Positions 46,601-58,822 of a DNA stretch of 64,000 bases are shown here, piece by piece. The stretch spans positions 2,356,001 through 2,420,000 of the forward strand of contig JAALGY010000054.1 of NCBI GenBank assembly GCA_032358165.1, written 5' to 3'. The translations under genes were made by a program, and so were the position numbers. Position 1 is the stretch's first letter. Each line of letters begins with the position of its first letter. This DNA comes from Diplosphaera chodatii. Lineage: Eukaryota > Chlorophyta > Trebouxiophyceae > Prasiolales > Stichococcaceae. The notes under the pieces are model-generated. The model ran no database searches. It was not told the origin of the DNA and saw nothing but the letters and a program-made list of their open reading frames with translations.

Positions 46601-47701
46601 GCGACGCTGCTGTGCACGCTGCCGGCGGCGGCGCTGGCCGACCGCTTCGGCCGCAAGACCGCCATCCTGCCGGGCCTCGCGGTGGAGGCCGCCGCGATGC
46701 TCGCCATGGCCGCCGCACGTGAGCCCGTTCGACCTGTTGTGCTGCTGCGTCGCGACGCTTGTCTCGATGCTGACCATGTGCAGCTGGCTGGTGTCGAGCT
46801 GCCGGCAAGTGCGGGCCATGCAACCGCAACTGGATGCCACATGCACGCATGGCACGGCGGTGCCGTTCCGCCGCGGCCCCGGTGTGCAGCCTGCTGCAGC
46901 GCATCCTGACCTGCGACAGGAGGGCAGCGCTGCACCAGTCACATTTTTGCACCCACAGCGCACAGTGAAAACTGGAACTTGCCACGCCGCCGCCAACTCA
47001 AACCCTGAGAGCCGCCGACCCCACCCCCCGCAGGCAGCCGGGCGGTGCTGTACCTGGCGGCGGCGCTGTACGGCGTCGGCAACGCGCTGCGGTCGGCGGC
47101 GCTCCTGGCGTACGCGCTGGACGTGCTGCCGCGCGCGTCGCGCGGCGTCGGCGTCGGGCTGCTGCGCTGCGCGGGCGACCTGGGTGGGTGCTGCTGTCCC
47201 CCACAGACCTCTGGCTTGGGAGCAGGGGCGCTCGGTGCCAGCTGCTGCCGTCTGCAGGCTGGCGCGGCGGATCCCTGTCCTCAGATGCCTGCCTGACTGC
47301 GGGCATGCTGCGGGCTCACTGGAGCATGGTGGGACCGGACCAGACCGGACCGTCCACTCCCTGTCGATGGGACTGGACGCGCATACTGTCGTGCACCCGC
47401 AGGCATGCTGTTCGGGCCGCCGATGCTGGGGCTGCTGGCGGACTTCACCAAGGTCCGCTGGGCGCTGGCGGCCGACGCCGCCGTGCTGCTGGCGGCGGCC
47501 GCCCTGTTTGCAGCCCTCGCCCGTGAGGGGCCCCGCGAGCTGTGTCTGCCTCCGACCGAGGCGGCGGCGGCGGAATGCCCAGGGTTTAGGCCAGCGGCAG
47601 TAGCCCTGGCGGCGCCGGATTTCGGGCCTGGCACAGACAGCGGGCCAGCTTGGTGTGTACGGAACGATCAACATTTGCAGGAGATGGGCGACAAGCTCTG
47701 A
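43616..47701 (+). CDS. Major facilitator superfamily transporter
   Basis: Nine exons: 43616-44167, 44341-44500, 44740-44897, 45293-45363, 45521-46007, 46255-46351, 46512-46718, 47034-47183 and 47403-47701, giving 726 residues. The first 165 residues are hydrophilic. Hydrophobic helices follow in two halves (AFAALMAVSHTSLYAVF, YPALVAAWAVRGAGAAGEWA, VSAAAAVLAAAVAAFAV in the first; LAILGSLDFCAVAL, VLYLAAALYGVGNAL, WALAADAAVLLAAAALFAAL in the second). Each half has the MFS motif A between helices 2 and 3: GALADRCGRR and AALADRFGRK. A basic, Gly/Ala-rich central loop of about 120 residues separates the halves. These features fit a 12-helix transporter resembling drug:H+ antiporters; the substrate cannot be told. 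The third intron appears to use a GC donor and its region carries a tandem duplication. Confidence 0.82.
44859..45090 (+). repeat. Three degenerate tandem copies of an exon end in the MFS gene
   Basis: The segment encoding APATRARTLGANQARPA (44859-44909) recurs at about 44963-45013 (APAARARAPGANQARPA, in the same frame) and again, shortened, at about 45054-45090 (ASAARTQGATRCP, after a stop). Units are roughly 90-105 bp. The spacers each contain GGCGGTC and a telomere-like TCTAGGGTTT or CCAGGGTTTAG. The first two copies end CAACCAG|GCGCGC and the third CCACCAG|GTGCCC. Confidence 0.75.
44898..45292 (+). other. Probable GC-AG intron in the MFS gene
   Basis: CAACCAG|GCGCGC joined to GCGTGCAG|GTGGTG at 45293 keeps phase 0 and restores MFS helix sequence (ARLGALLGPPLGGALADAAG). 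Reading through meets a stop at 45027-45029, and no in-frame GT donor is apparent. The identical GC donor in the second tandem copy at 45003 is an alternative. Confidence 0.5.
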
Positions 47702-48926
47702 GATGACCCCGCCTGCGCACAGCGGTGCCGTCAACAGCACGCAGCCGCTGGGCAGTGTTGCTGCGGGGGGCTCGGAGGCAGGAAGCAATGAGAGCCAAGC
47801 TGGCACCGCCGCCGCAGGAAGCAGACCGAAGTCCGCACCAGTGGTGCTGGTTCATGCTTGAAACGCTGCAATCACTGAAGCTTAGACATCTGTACAGCAG
47901 CGTCGAAGTGGCAAGTTTGCAGCATTTGCGGCCGACAACAGGTTCCTGTTGCTGGTAGTGAGTGTGGAAGCCAAACATCTTGTGTTGTTGCACGGCATCG
48001 TGGGTGGCTCTCCACGTTTGCTTGTTTGCTTTGTGCCGAAGGTGTTCGGTCCAGGTCGGTGTGCATCGTCTGGTGCAGTGTCTGAGGTTACAACTAGGTA
48101 TGCTACAGCGTTGCAAGTCAATCCTAAGGCGAATGACAGCGTTTAAAGCGAGCACACAGATACATGGCTGCGGATTGGGGCGCAGCACCCGGGTGCTGGG
48201 GCGCCAGATGTGCCAATGTGTGTGGTAGAAGTCAACAAAGGAACACGCGCACGACCCTACACACCAGGGTCGCGGCCCATGAAATATGGCGACGCGGCAC
48301 ACTGTGGCACGCGCCGGGCAGCCGGCGCACGCCAGGTGCAACACCGATGCCGCGTCCAAGCGCAAGTGTGGCAAACCCGATGCGTGCCTGACGCCAGGAA
48401 CCCAACCAAAGAAGACAATACGGCGCCCTGTGCGCTGTCTCCAGCTGCCTCCACGGGGGCGCCCCAACCGATTCGCAGCTACAACTGCGATGTGCGAGCC
48501 GACCGACCTAAATCAACTGCTGACATGTATACCCTCTGACCTGACCCTAGGCCTTCTCCAGTTATGTCACCCAAACTGCATTGATGGCACAGGCTGCACC
48601 CTCTGGTGTGTGCAACATTATTGCGTGGATACTACTATGTATTGCTGCAGCCGCATGTCTGCAGCAGCGCCGCTTTCTCGGCAGCCCGCTACTCCGGCGG
48701 TGCTGGAACATGCGTCAGAAGCTGCTGTATAGGTCTGTGACTTCATGCCGCAAGCCGCAGCCATATGCTGCCCGTCGGCGACTGAGTTGCTTCGAGGTCG
48801 TGGGGTCTGGCGGCTGGAGAGGGGTGACGGGGATGACAGGGCCCTGGAACACAGACCCCTCCCCCGCGATGCATCACCAGCCGCCGCCGGCGCAGCCGCC
48901 GCTACAGGGCTCGCCGCCGCCACTTT
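47702..48926. other. Convergent intergenic region after the MFS gene
   Basis: 1,225 bp between two stop codons. It is AT-richer than its surroundings, and short open frames show no splice-consistent extension. I see no repeat or RNA gene. Confidence 0.4.
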
Positions 48927-51900
48927 TCACTTTTCCGTGATGGCGTCCAGGTGGGTGGGCAGGCTGGTGAAGCGCGAGCGCAGGGGCCCCGTGTCGTCTG
49001 CCTCCCCCACCCGCGGCACCACCTTGACCGCCGTCGTCGCCGGGGCGCTGTGCGGCTGGTGGCCGCCTGCGGCCAGGGATGCTCTTCGGATCGGGTGCAC
49101 TGCAGTGAGCTCTGCCAGGCAAAGACGCTGAGCTCAAGTTTGCTGGATCGGGCCGGAAAGTTTCCGGTGGCAGGCACAGGGGATGGCAACGCACGGCGCG
49201 GTGTCCCCAGGCACACAGGCCTCCAGCGACCTTCATTTGAGGAGCTGCATGCACATCAGCGTGGTGACAAGAGGCGGGACCACATGCAGGGGTCTGGGGG
49301 TGCGGCTCACCGCTGTCGCGGCGGTGCGGGCCGTGGTGCGGCGAGCTCGGCGCCGCTACGGGGTGGGCCGCAGCGGCAGCCGCAGCTGCCTTGTCTTTGG
49401 GGGCTGCCGCCGGGTCCACCGCCAGGAAGATCGAGCCAAACGACGACTGCAGGGAATGCGTTTGAGCCCTGTTAGACACCGCTCGGGCCCTGGATGCGGA
49501 TGGTGTTTAGTGAGGTCAAAAGTGATGCTGCTACATGATGCACAGATGACCGTGCAGATGCACATCCCCCCACCAAAACCCAGAAAACAAATGCGCACCT
49601 GCACACCCAGGTCCTCTGCCTGCTGGTGGCCCAGCGGCGAGTCCTCAGCGACAGCAGCCGCGGCGGGGGGGGCCGGTGCTTCGCCCCCCTGCAGCGCCGC
49701 CTCCTGGGACGCGCGCCCCAGGGCCGTGTCCGCCACCAGCGAGCCGAAGGGCTTGGGGCTTGCGCCGGGCGCATGCTGCAGGGTGGACCGCAGCTGCTCG
49801 GCCGCCGCCGCGTGCGGCGCCGGCAGCGGCGCCCGCCGCGACGGGCTCGACGGCCTGCTGCCGCCCGCGCCCTGCTCCCCAGACGGCTGCGCCTGAAGCT
49901 CCTGCGCATCAGAGGACAGGCTCTGTCGCTGGTCTGCAAGCTGGCGACAGGCATGGGGCCATGTCAAGCCGCCATGCTTGCCCGGAGGTTGTTCTCAGTC
50001 CCGGCGCTGCAGATCAGCAGGCTGCATGACAACCAGCAAGCACATGGCAGCACGGCAGCTGCACAGGGAACGGCGGGGGCGCCGCGGCAGGGTGCGTGCC
50101 GGCTGGCGCACCTGGAGGCTCAGGGCTGGCGGGGATGTGGGGGAGGTGGGCAGCAGCCCGAGGAGCAGGCTGGCCGACAGCGGCCCCGAGCCCCGCCGGT
50201 TGCCGGCCTTCATGGTGCGCTCGTGCTCTGTGTGAGAGAGGACGGCCCAGTCAGGCTGGCTGGCAGCACTGCAGGGGCGGCCTGCTGACTGACACGGCGA
50301 TGGCCGGCAAACATTCTCACTTGAGGCCTGCCACACTGTGGAGCTGCAGTACCGCGGTCAGCACGCCGGTGGCATGGTGCGCCAGTTCACAGCCAAACGA
50401 CAAGGTTGCTAGACAGGGCTCCCGGATGTTTTGCCGATCAAGAAAGTAGCACAACATGATGACACAGATGCTGCGACCGTCTGCGACCCCAGGTCGCCGC
50501 CAGCCGAGAAACCCTGCGGGGAATTGGTAAAGGGTGGGCACCTGCGGCGGGCAGGGGGCGCAGGCTGTCGGCGGACAGGCTGCCGAAGCGGGAGGACCAG
50601 TCGGTGGAGCCGCTGGCGCTGGTGCTGCCGCTGCCGGGCGCCGAGCGCTGCAGGCCGCGGGCCTCCGGGCCCATCGAGCCGCTGCTGCTGCGGCCCATGC
50701 CCTGCAGAGTGAGAGCACGCAGATGTGATGGTGACAGAAGTTTCGACACAGAGCTGCTGCGCCCCATGCCCTGCTGCGTGAGGCGGCAAGATGCTGCCGG
50801 CCAGCAGCATTGGTGCTCCTATGTGTACAGGAGAATGCACCCGCACCGAGGCAGAGGGGGGCGACGACGAGCTGCCGACCGACTTGCTGGCAAAGCGGCG
50901 GCCGCGGGCCCCACCCTGCAGCTGGTTGGCTGCGGCCGACAGCAGCCCGAGGGCGCTGCTCGTCTGCTCCCCCGGGGAGGTGGACACCCTGCAGCGAAAA
51001 TGCACACTCATGGCAGGTGCAGTCGCGATCCCTGGCTGTGCGCCGCTCACTGGCGCACCCTGCTGCGTCTCTGGTCAACCTGCGCTGTGGCTGCGGCCAT
51101 CGTGCCTGCGACCTGGCTCGGGAGGCGGCACACGCAGTCCGGATGGTGACGCGGCCCACACGGCGCTACAGACACACCTCAGGTTGCTGAAGTTGCCCGA
51201 GAGCCGGCCGCTGCCGCGCCGGGGGGACCGCATGACCGGCGGCTGCTCAGGGTCCCGCCGCTGCTTCTGCTGCTGCTGCGGCGAGGCGGGCTGCCGGTGC
51301 TGCTGCTGGTACGGGGTGGGCGCGGAGCGCTGGGGCGACAGGGGCGAGGGGCTCTGCGGGCGGCTGCCGGTCCCGCCGCCGGCCAACACCGTCTGCACCA
51401 ACCGGGGCAGCTGGATCAGCACCAGCCACGCACACAAGTGGACTACCAGCCGGATCATCAAGTCACTGCAGATACGAGACGCAGGGATCCCCAGCGGTGT
51501 CCTGTGCATGTAGGTAGTGGGCAGGCAAAAGGGTCTCCCTCAGGGGGATATCACAGCCGCTCACCGGGGACCCGGGCAGGCTGCCGCCGAGGGCGGCCAG
51601 GGCGGCGCTGCTGCCGCGCTGGTGGCGCTCCAGGGGGTGCGACAGCTCCGCCGACGCCTCCCGCGACAGCGTGCTGCCCCGCTTCGGGGTGCCGGCGCCC
51701 AGCAGCGGCGGGGCGGCGGTCGACGCCCGGCCCTCGCGCGCCAGCAGCGCGCCCAGAGACCCCGAGCCTGACGGGATGCCAGAAGACAGGCGATGCCCAA
51801 AGGAGGGCGAGCGGGGGCGGCCGGTTGCGATGCGGAGTGCGGGCTGCTCTGCCGGTGAGGGCGGCTGCTGCAGGGGGCCAGGGGCCAGGCCGCCGATGGC

Positions 51901-53565
51901 GCTCACGCTGCGGGAGGGCCGGAAGCTGGAGGTGGTGACCGCGGCCAGCGGCGCCAGCTGCTCGTCGAAGGCGCCGGCCGGCAGCCGGTGCCCGCCGTCG
52001 GACGAGGGGTCGTCATCAGACGGAACCGCGTCGGCACCAAGGCTGCTGGCTGCTGCCTCTTGCTGCTGCTGCTTCTGCTGCTTCCCGCCGCCGAGGCCCA
52101 GCCACCCCCGGCCGCCGCTCGGGGCGCCCAGGTCTGCGGACGTGCCGCGGCGCAGGAAGCCGCGGCCGAACAGCGTGGCGCCGACGGAGCTGCTGGCTGC
52201 CGGGAGCGGCGGCAGGTCGCTGCTGCCCTGGCTCGCCAGCATGCTGAGGGCGCTGTAGCTCCCGTGCTGCTTGCTGCGCAGTCCCAGAGGCACACACACA
52301 TGAGCAACATGACTCTAGCTTCCCAGATGACTGCACTGTGGGCGGCTCACACCCAAAAGGGGATGTAGCACTGCGTTTCACACTGCCAAGCCGTCCTGCA
52401 CCTGTTCACGGCTGGGTCGGAGCTGCTGCCGATGAGGGCGTCCAGGGCGCAGCAGCTACCGTGGCTCTTGCCGCCGGTGTAGTCGCCGCTGCTGCCGAGG
52501 GCACGCTGCAGGCGGTAGCTGTCGTCGCCGGCATTCGTGGACCGCCTGGGAGTATGACACCATGTTGCTCCGCAGACTGAGCAGTGCAGCTATATGCAAA
52601 CCTGTAAAGGCGTAACAACACCTTCCAAGAGGCCGGATATCAAATGCAACGAAGCAAGGCTTGTGGCCTGACGTGTGCCATAAATTGACAAGGCATCCAG
52701 ATACCATGCAGGCAAGTGGCTGTAGATGGTGCAGCGGCAGCACCTGGCGAGGTGGGGTATGCCCAGCGCCTGTGCGGGGATGGGGGCTGCCTGCATGCCC
52801 TGGCTAGCTGGCGGCGCGTCCGGCTCTGGAGGGACGCACAAAATACGTTGTCAGTGGAACTTCATCCCAGGTTTTAAACAGGTCTGCGATGCCGGAGATG
52901 ACTGGCCTCTGCAAAAGACTGCGGACTGCACACATACACAACAACCACCCCGCGTTGTCACACAGGGCCTGTCACAGGCGGTCACCAGCCGGGCTGCTGA
53001 CGGTGTGAAACAAAATGGGTTACGGATTGAGACAAAGCAGACCTGGCCACTCTGGCGAGGAGGGGAAGCCCGGCGCCGTCGCTGACCGGAAGCTGCGGGC
53101 GCCCGGCTGGCTGCGGGACGAGGGCGGGGCGCTGGACGGGCGGAGGGCGTCCGGCAGGGAGCGCTCCAGGGGGGCCGTGCCCTCCCCGCCGCCCGCGGGC
53201 CGCGCGTCCGCGAGGCCCGGGGGCGGCACGGACGGCGCGGAGGCGGAGTTCGCCAGCGCCGTGCGGGCGCGGTCCTCGGGCGAGGCGCGCTCCGAGCCGC
53301 CCGCCGCGAGCTGCGGCAGCGACGCCGTGCGGGGGACGCCGTGGCCGCCGTGCACCTTGCCCTCTGCGCCCATGTCGCGGGGTCCCCCATGGTCGCCGCG
53401 GGCCGCCACCTCGGCGGACAGCGGCTGGGAGGCGCTCCAGCTGTTCGCCATCATGTGGCCCGTCAGGCCGCGCCACGGGTAGCTCTTGCGTATGGGCTGG
53501 CTCAGGAGGTCCGCCTCGCAGCCCGCTATCCACGCCACGGGCCTCGAGGCGGTGCTGGTGGCCAT
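48927..53565 (-). CDS. Ser/Pro/Gly-rich, largely disordered protein, unknown function
   Basis: Eleven minus-strand exons join in phase into about 908 residues: 53565-53043, 52825-52744, 52545-52402, 52273-51565, 51410-51178, 50988-50847, 50701-50542, 50227-50112, 49940-49599, 49446-49311 and 49066-48927. It starts MATSTASRPVAWIAGCEADL and has a short ordered-looking block (LSQPIRKSYPWRGLTGHMMA, residues about 22-41). Most of the rest is Ser/Pro/Gly/Ala with many possible phosphorylation sites (RSPSFGHRLSSG, PQSPSPLSPQRSAPTP, SRPSSPSRRAPLP) and Gln runs. The C-terminus is denser and may be conserved: SSFGSIFLAVDP, then KVVPRVGEADDTGPLRSRFT and SLPTHLDAITEK at the end. I recognise no domain. 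Composition suggests a phospho-regulated scaffold, but that is inference. Individual exon joins in the disordered part are less certain than the ends. Confidence 0.55.
50690..50780 (-). repeat. Duplicated exon start with its acceptor in the Ser-rich gene
   Basis: On the minus strand GGCATGGGCCGCAGCAGC (at the exon start 50701) and GGCATGGGGCGCAGCAGC (about 50774-50757) both encode GMGRSS and both follow an AG acceptor (CTGCAG and GCAGCAG). They are about 73 bp apart. The upstream copy lies in the intron of the model but could be an alternative acceptor. Confidence 0.6.
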
Positions 53566-54647
53566 CGCTGCAGTCAGCCGGCGGCCTGCAGCAGGGCACC
53601 ACACGCATTGGCGGGTCACATGCGCTTGCAGGATGGTCCGACCAAGCATCCCCCTTTGACAGATGTTCAGGCTGTTGACCATCGCGCGAACGAGCAAACG
53701 ACTGGTGAGTGTCGCTAGCCGCACATCGTGCAGAATGAACAGACATCCGGAGTTGCCAGCCTTCCAGACACAGCTGAAGTCGGGACCTGCGATGCCCCTG
53801 GGCTGGGAACCGCACACCAACAACGCGAAAGGTGCACCAAGCAGCTGGGCAGCAACAGGTCAGCATGGGCTTGACTGCCAGCAACTAGCATCGAGCCTGC
53901 GGGGCCAGGGGCCACCGCATAGCGACCGACCACCCCCGCATTGCAGGTCGGCATGCGCCCGCGTTGCATGTCAACCCCTGGCTTACATTCACAAAGCAGC
54001 ACTGTAGTGTCATTGCAAGCTGCTGTGCGCCACGCAAGCGTCCCCACCGGGGGCATACCGCATGCAAGCTCTGCATGAGAGGTTTCAGCAAGCCAAGTGC
54101 ACCTTACAGGCCGCCGGCTGAGCGACAACGCCTGTGGGCAGAAGCCGTGGCTGCAGCGACCACATCCTGCATTCCGCTGCCTGGCGCAGGCCGCTGATAT
54201 GCAACTGCTGGCCGACCAGCTGGCCTTTCAGGGAAGTGAACTAGGGCTTGCAACGCAGAACCTGGCAGCCGCACCCCTGTGCAGCTACTGGCTTGCTATG
54301 TAATTCACGAACAGGCCTGTCAGACACCCATGTAAGGTCTACAGTGGGGTTAAGCTGCCTCGCTGCAGGCACGGGCGTACATCTGTTTGCTCCAGGGCGC
54401 ATTTCACACTTCACACTGTACATAGCAAAGGAGTAGCAGGTTACTTCTGTTTGCCGTAAATGTCCCACGACACAGCGGACGGTGCTGCTTGGCAGGTCCC
54501 GTTTTGACGGCCTGTGTCATTTGAAGATCTCTCACCCGGCGTGAGTGTGCAATCTGCATTGGTGAGTTGACACACAGCAGGCCATACCATTCTGCACCTC
54601 GAATCCGGCCCCAATATCGGGCTGGGTTTTGATCTCAAGGCGAGATC
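53566..54647. promoter_or_regulatory. Divergent intergenic region between the Ser-rich gene and the thioesterase
   Basis: 1,082 bp between divergent starts, so it should hold both promoters. I see no TATA box, repeat or reliable coding exon. Confidence 0.4.
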
Positions 54648-57591
54648 ATGAGGGCTTGGGGGCCCTGCGCCACCCCGCACGGGCACAGGACATGCGTCCA
54701 GCAGACCGTGCTGGCGCCAAGAGGCTCCACCGATCAGGTGCCGGCGGCGCTGCGGCGCCAGTGCCCCTGCGGCGCCGAGGCGGCCAGCCAGCCTGCCCGC
54801 TCGCGCGTCGCAGTCAGGGCCAGCACGACGGTGGAGCGGCGGGCTCCAGCGCCAGAACAGCACACGGTGAGAACACCAGCTCGCTCCCGGGCGCTGGCAG
54901 ATCAGCATGTCGTCACCACCCTGCGGTCTGACATGCATGCAGAATGTGCAGAGGCGATTCCTGGACTCCCGTGTGCTACTTCATGTCACACATACTCCTG
55001 TCCTCATGTGGCTGCTGGGTCACCAGGGAAACAACCTGTTCGACTGCGAGTGGCAGAGGTGGAGGTCGATGAGCACGTCCGCATGCCGCCAGGTACTCGC
55101 CATCATGTCATCCGCAGGCTGACGCGGCAGACCCGGTATCCCAGCTGCCCGACCCCGCGGACGTGCTGCCCACGCCAGCCGCGCCCGGCCTCGCGCCCGA
55201 CCTGCGCAGCTTCTCCGAGGAGCACCGCATCCGCGCGTACGAGGTGCCCCGCAGCACTTGGCTGTTGAGAGACCTCGGTGCATGTGCGCCCTCGGCATGG
55301 CGCACGCCTGTTTTCGAGGCAGACGACCGGAGAAGTGCATGAAACAAGCATGTAGCATGTGCCGTATGCGGGTGTCATTTGTTGCATGCGGTATCCTGCT
55401 GCAGGTCGGCCCCGACCAGCGTACCACGATCGTCACCATCGCCAACCTGCTGCAGGCAAGGCTCCCAGTCCATGCGAGGCGTCAGCACGCACCCCCTGTC
55501 GTGGCTCACAGGCTTGTAAGCAGCAGCCCATCCAGAGCGCCGCACCATGCACGTGCTGCAGCCCTCACAGCAGGCGCTCGGGCGACTGGTGTGGGTGCTG
55601 GAGGCGTGACGGTGTGCATGCAGGAGGTGGCGGGCAACCACGGGGTCGCCATGTGGGGCCGCAGCGACATGGGCTTCGCCACGGACCCCATCATGGTGGA
55701 GCACAACCTCATCTTCGTCGTCACGCGCATGCAGATCCGCATGGACGCCTACCCGCAGTGGTGCGCCCTTCGCGCCCAGACGGAACACGCTCTGCATGCT
55801 GAGCGTCTGCATGCGCCTGTTGCCCTCTTGGCTTGGTGCGCATGCCTGCAGCAGAGAGAGCAGCGTCCTGCACGCTGCCCCGCGCAGCATCGGCGGCAGG
55901 AGTGCAGGGCAGTGGCGGCGCCGCCCCGCAGTCATGACAGCAGCTCACCGGGGGCTGCGTGCGTCGGCTGCAGGGGGGACCTGGTGTCCATCGAGACGTG
56001 GTTCCAGAAGGACAGTCGCATCTCCTTCGAGCGCAACTGGGACATCCGCGACGTCAAGTCCGGGCGCCGGCTCGGCATGGCCACCAGGTGCTGCAGGTTT
56101 TTGGGCCTGAGGAGTATGTAAATAGTCCCCGTGCCAAATCGGCAGCCTGGCACCGAGTGGGGTTGTGGGGTCTGCACCTGCACAACCTTGAGCACCACCT
56201 GAGCCGGCCGGTGCCAGCAGCAAGCCCAGCACACGCATTCGCATCTTCTTGAACACATAGATATGCTGGAGCTGTTGCGCCCCGCCCTGCAGCACCTGGA
56301 TTATGCTGGACACCAAGAAGCGGCGGCCGGCGCGTTGCCCCGACTCCATGGTCGCCAAGCTCAAGTCCTTCTCGCCGCAAGAACCGAAGTGCGTCTGTTC
56401 GCTCCACCTGAAGTGCTGGCTTCTACGAGTGCAACCGATTGACCCGCACTGGACCATGCAAACTGAGCGGCTGCATCATCACTGTTGTTTCTGGACCGTC
56501 AGTGCCATCCCGCTGGCCGCAGGCACATCGTGCCAGAGGAGGAGGCCAAGCAAAAGCTGCCCGACTTCCCAGAGCCGCCAGAGGTGATCCGTCATTGCTG
56601 CACGACATGGCCGTGCTGCTGTGTCACTACCAAGCGCAGCTTGGCATGCCTGGAACCAAAGCTGCGTCCATGACGCCCGAGCGACTGGGGCTGCTGCCCC
56701 GCAGATCGTGGGCCCGGTGCAGGTCGCGCGCCGCAGCGACGTTGACATGAACCAGCACCTGAACAACGTGACGTACCTGGCGTGGTGCCTGGAGACGGTG
56801 CCGCTGGACGTCTACACCAGCTGCCAGCTGCACCAGGTGACCCTAGGGACCATTCCCATACAGGGCATGCTGCACGGTCTGCTCGAAGGTGACGTACAGA
56901 TATCTACAACATCGGCAGCGAGCTGCATTGCCTACAAGCGGTCGGCCTGCCGATCGCAGGTGTCACCCATACAGGCCAAACACTCGGCGGCATGCAGAGG
57001 CTGTGCGCATGCAACGCTTTACGCACAGGGATGCACTACACAGGGAGGCCAAGGCCAGCTGACTAGCATGCGCTCAGCCGGTGCGCTGACATGTGGCAGT
57101 GTTCGCCTGCAGATCGAGATCGACTACAAGCAGGAGTGCGCGGCGGGCGACACCGTGGACTGCTTCGGGGCGCGCCTGACGGAGCCCTCGGCCGCCGCCG
57201 CCAACGTGAACGGCACCGGTGGGTCCTCAGCAAGCGGCCCGCGCTGGCGTGGGCACCCTGTATTGTGTGCGACGTCCCGGCAGCAGCAGCGCAATTGACA
57301 GGGAAATTTGAAGGCTGGGCATGCGGTGTACCTTCAAGCGTCGGAGTGTCGCAGCCACCCTTGCAGGCATGATGGCCTGAGGCACCAGGCCTGTGCGCCA
57401 ACGAGCACATGCATGCACGGAGCCGCTTCACGACCCCGCTAAAGTGTGCCGGCGTCATGGGCGCAGGCACGCAGCACCTGCTGCACACCCTGCAGCGGGG
57501 CGACGCGGAGCTGGTGCGCTGCCGCACCGCCTGGCGCCCCACCGCGCACACCATTGCCGCCGGGGAGGCGCTGGGCGTCGGTGGCCACTAG
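54648..57591 (+). CDS. FAT: Acyl-ACP thioesterase, plastidic (FatA-like)
   Basis: Ten exons: 54648-54866, 55118-55243, 55405-55455, 55624-55760, 55974-56087, 56293-56388, 56523-56583, 56705-56836, 57113-57218 and 57467-57591, giving 388 residues, the usual size. The enzyme hydrolyses acyl-ACP in the plastid stroma, ending fatty-acid synthesis and releasing fatty acid for export. The first 75 residues form a Ser/Arg/Ala-rich transit peptide. Two hot-dog domains follow. The first has TTIVTIANLLQEVAGNHG, MWGRSDMGFATDP and ISFERNWDIRDVKSG. The second has the catalytic DVDMNQHLNNVTYLAWCLE (Asp, Asn and His of the active site) and EIDYKQEC with the conserved Glu and Cys. FatA rather than FatB is favoured by the length and absence of a FatB membrane segment, but algae usually have a single enzyme. 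One intron has a GC donor. Confidence 0.95.
55456..55623 (+). other. GC-AG intron in the thioesterase gene, supported by homology
   Basis: CTGCAG|GCAAGG at 55456 and GCATGCAG|GAGGTG at 55624 join TIANLLQ directly to EVAGNHG. In plant thioesterases this segment is continuous, as in ANLLQEVxxNH, so the donor position is fixed by the protein and must be GC. Confidence 0.85.
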
Positions 57592-58822
57592 GGTCCCCGC
57601 CGGGCGCCGGCGGCCGCCGCCGGTGCCCCGTCCGCCCCGGGACCCTGGCGGCGGAGGCGGCTGCGCGCGGCCCGGCGCCGGTCGCTGCCGGCGCGGCGGC
57701 CGCGGCGAGGCGGCGGGCGCGAACCGCATGCAGCTGCCCGGCGCTGCGACTCAGCAGCCCAGACATGAGGGGTGACGGCTGCGGCCGGGGGCTGACTGGG
57801 CGCTGGCAGCTGCATGCTCCAGCGGCAGCGGGTGGCAGCATCCTTCCGAAAACATACGATGAATGTCATATGTGATTCATCAGAGCGACATGCGCTGCGG
57901 GCAACAGCCAGCGTGCTGCGCGGGGCACGGGTCTCGACTGCTGGAGCTGTCGGGAAGCAGCAGAGAGGCCAGCAGCTCAGACTAGCAGCACCAGGCTGTT
58001 GCGGCGGCGGTAGCGGCTGTAGAGGGATCAACAATCCAGCCAAATGGGAGATGCGTCATGACGCTGCGTGCAGCCTGGGTATGCGGAGGATGTCAAAACA
58101 TGGTGCGAATGAGAGGGCGAGCAGCTACGGTGTGCAGTATCCTCTGCGTTTCATCTTCACTGTGCGTCAGAGGCGATCTTCATCTGGGACCGAATGGAAC
58201 ACACATAACAGCGGTAGTAGTGCAGGGTGTCGGTTTCCTGCTGTGGCTGGATGAACTCGAGTGTGGCTGGGCGGGATTGCGCTTTCAGGATATCATGAGA
58301 GTGAGAGGGAGAGTTGATCATTGTTGTGGGATTGTCAGCTTCCATGCCATCTGACGTTTCATACCGGGTGCTGTGTGTCACTGTGGTTAGATCGTTGACA
58401 CATTCCGAAAACTACCCATCTGTACACTATTCACTGTATGTAATATCGGCCGAGCAGGGACCCATCCACACAGTCGTTCATTGGTCAAAACTGAACCTTC
58501 ATCAAGATGGGTGCACCCGTCCCACCCGGGTCACCTCAACATCAAATAAACCAGCATCGACTGCGGTACTACGTCAAAAGGGACTCATGCACAGCTAACA
58601 ACCCTGCTAACTCTACAACTGACTGCCGTCGCAGTGCCAGGCGGCTGCCAGCGCTTCCACGCACCAAGAATGATCTGCTTCACTCCTACATCGTCCAGTG
58701 CTCTTCTCACGGCAGGATACAAGCCAGCTGTCTCTGGTGACTGACACCGGATCCACGGCTCCCTGAGCCCAGCTGCTGGCGCCAGCACACCTTGGCCAAA
58801 GTGACCGGGCAGCGGACACTGC
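57592..58822. other. Convergent intergenic region between thioesterase and CAP genes
   Basis: 1,231 bp. The left part is GC-rich, the right part (58,000-58,620) AT-richer. I see no coding exon, repeat or RNA gene that I can support. Confidence 0.4.

Noticed and set aside
41474..47590. Single telomere-like GGGTTTAG motifs (for example near 41,476 and 47,583)
   Set aside because: By base composition several single heptamers are expected in 64 kb, so only the two-unit arrays were counted as signal.
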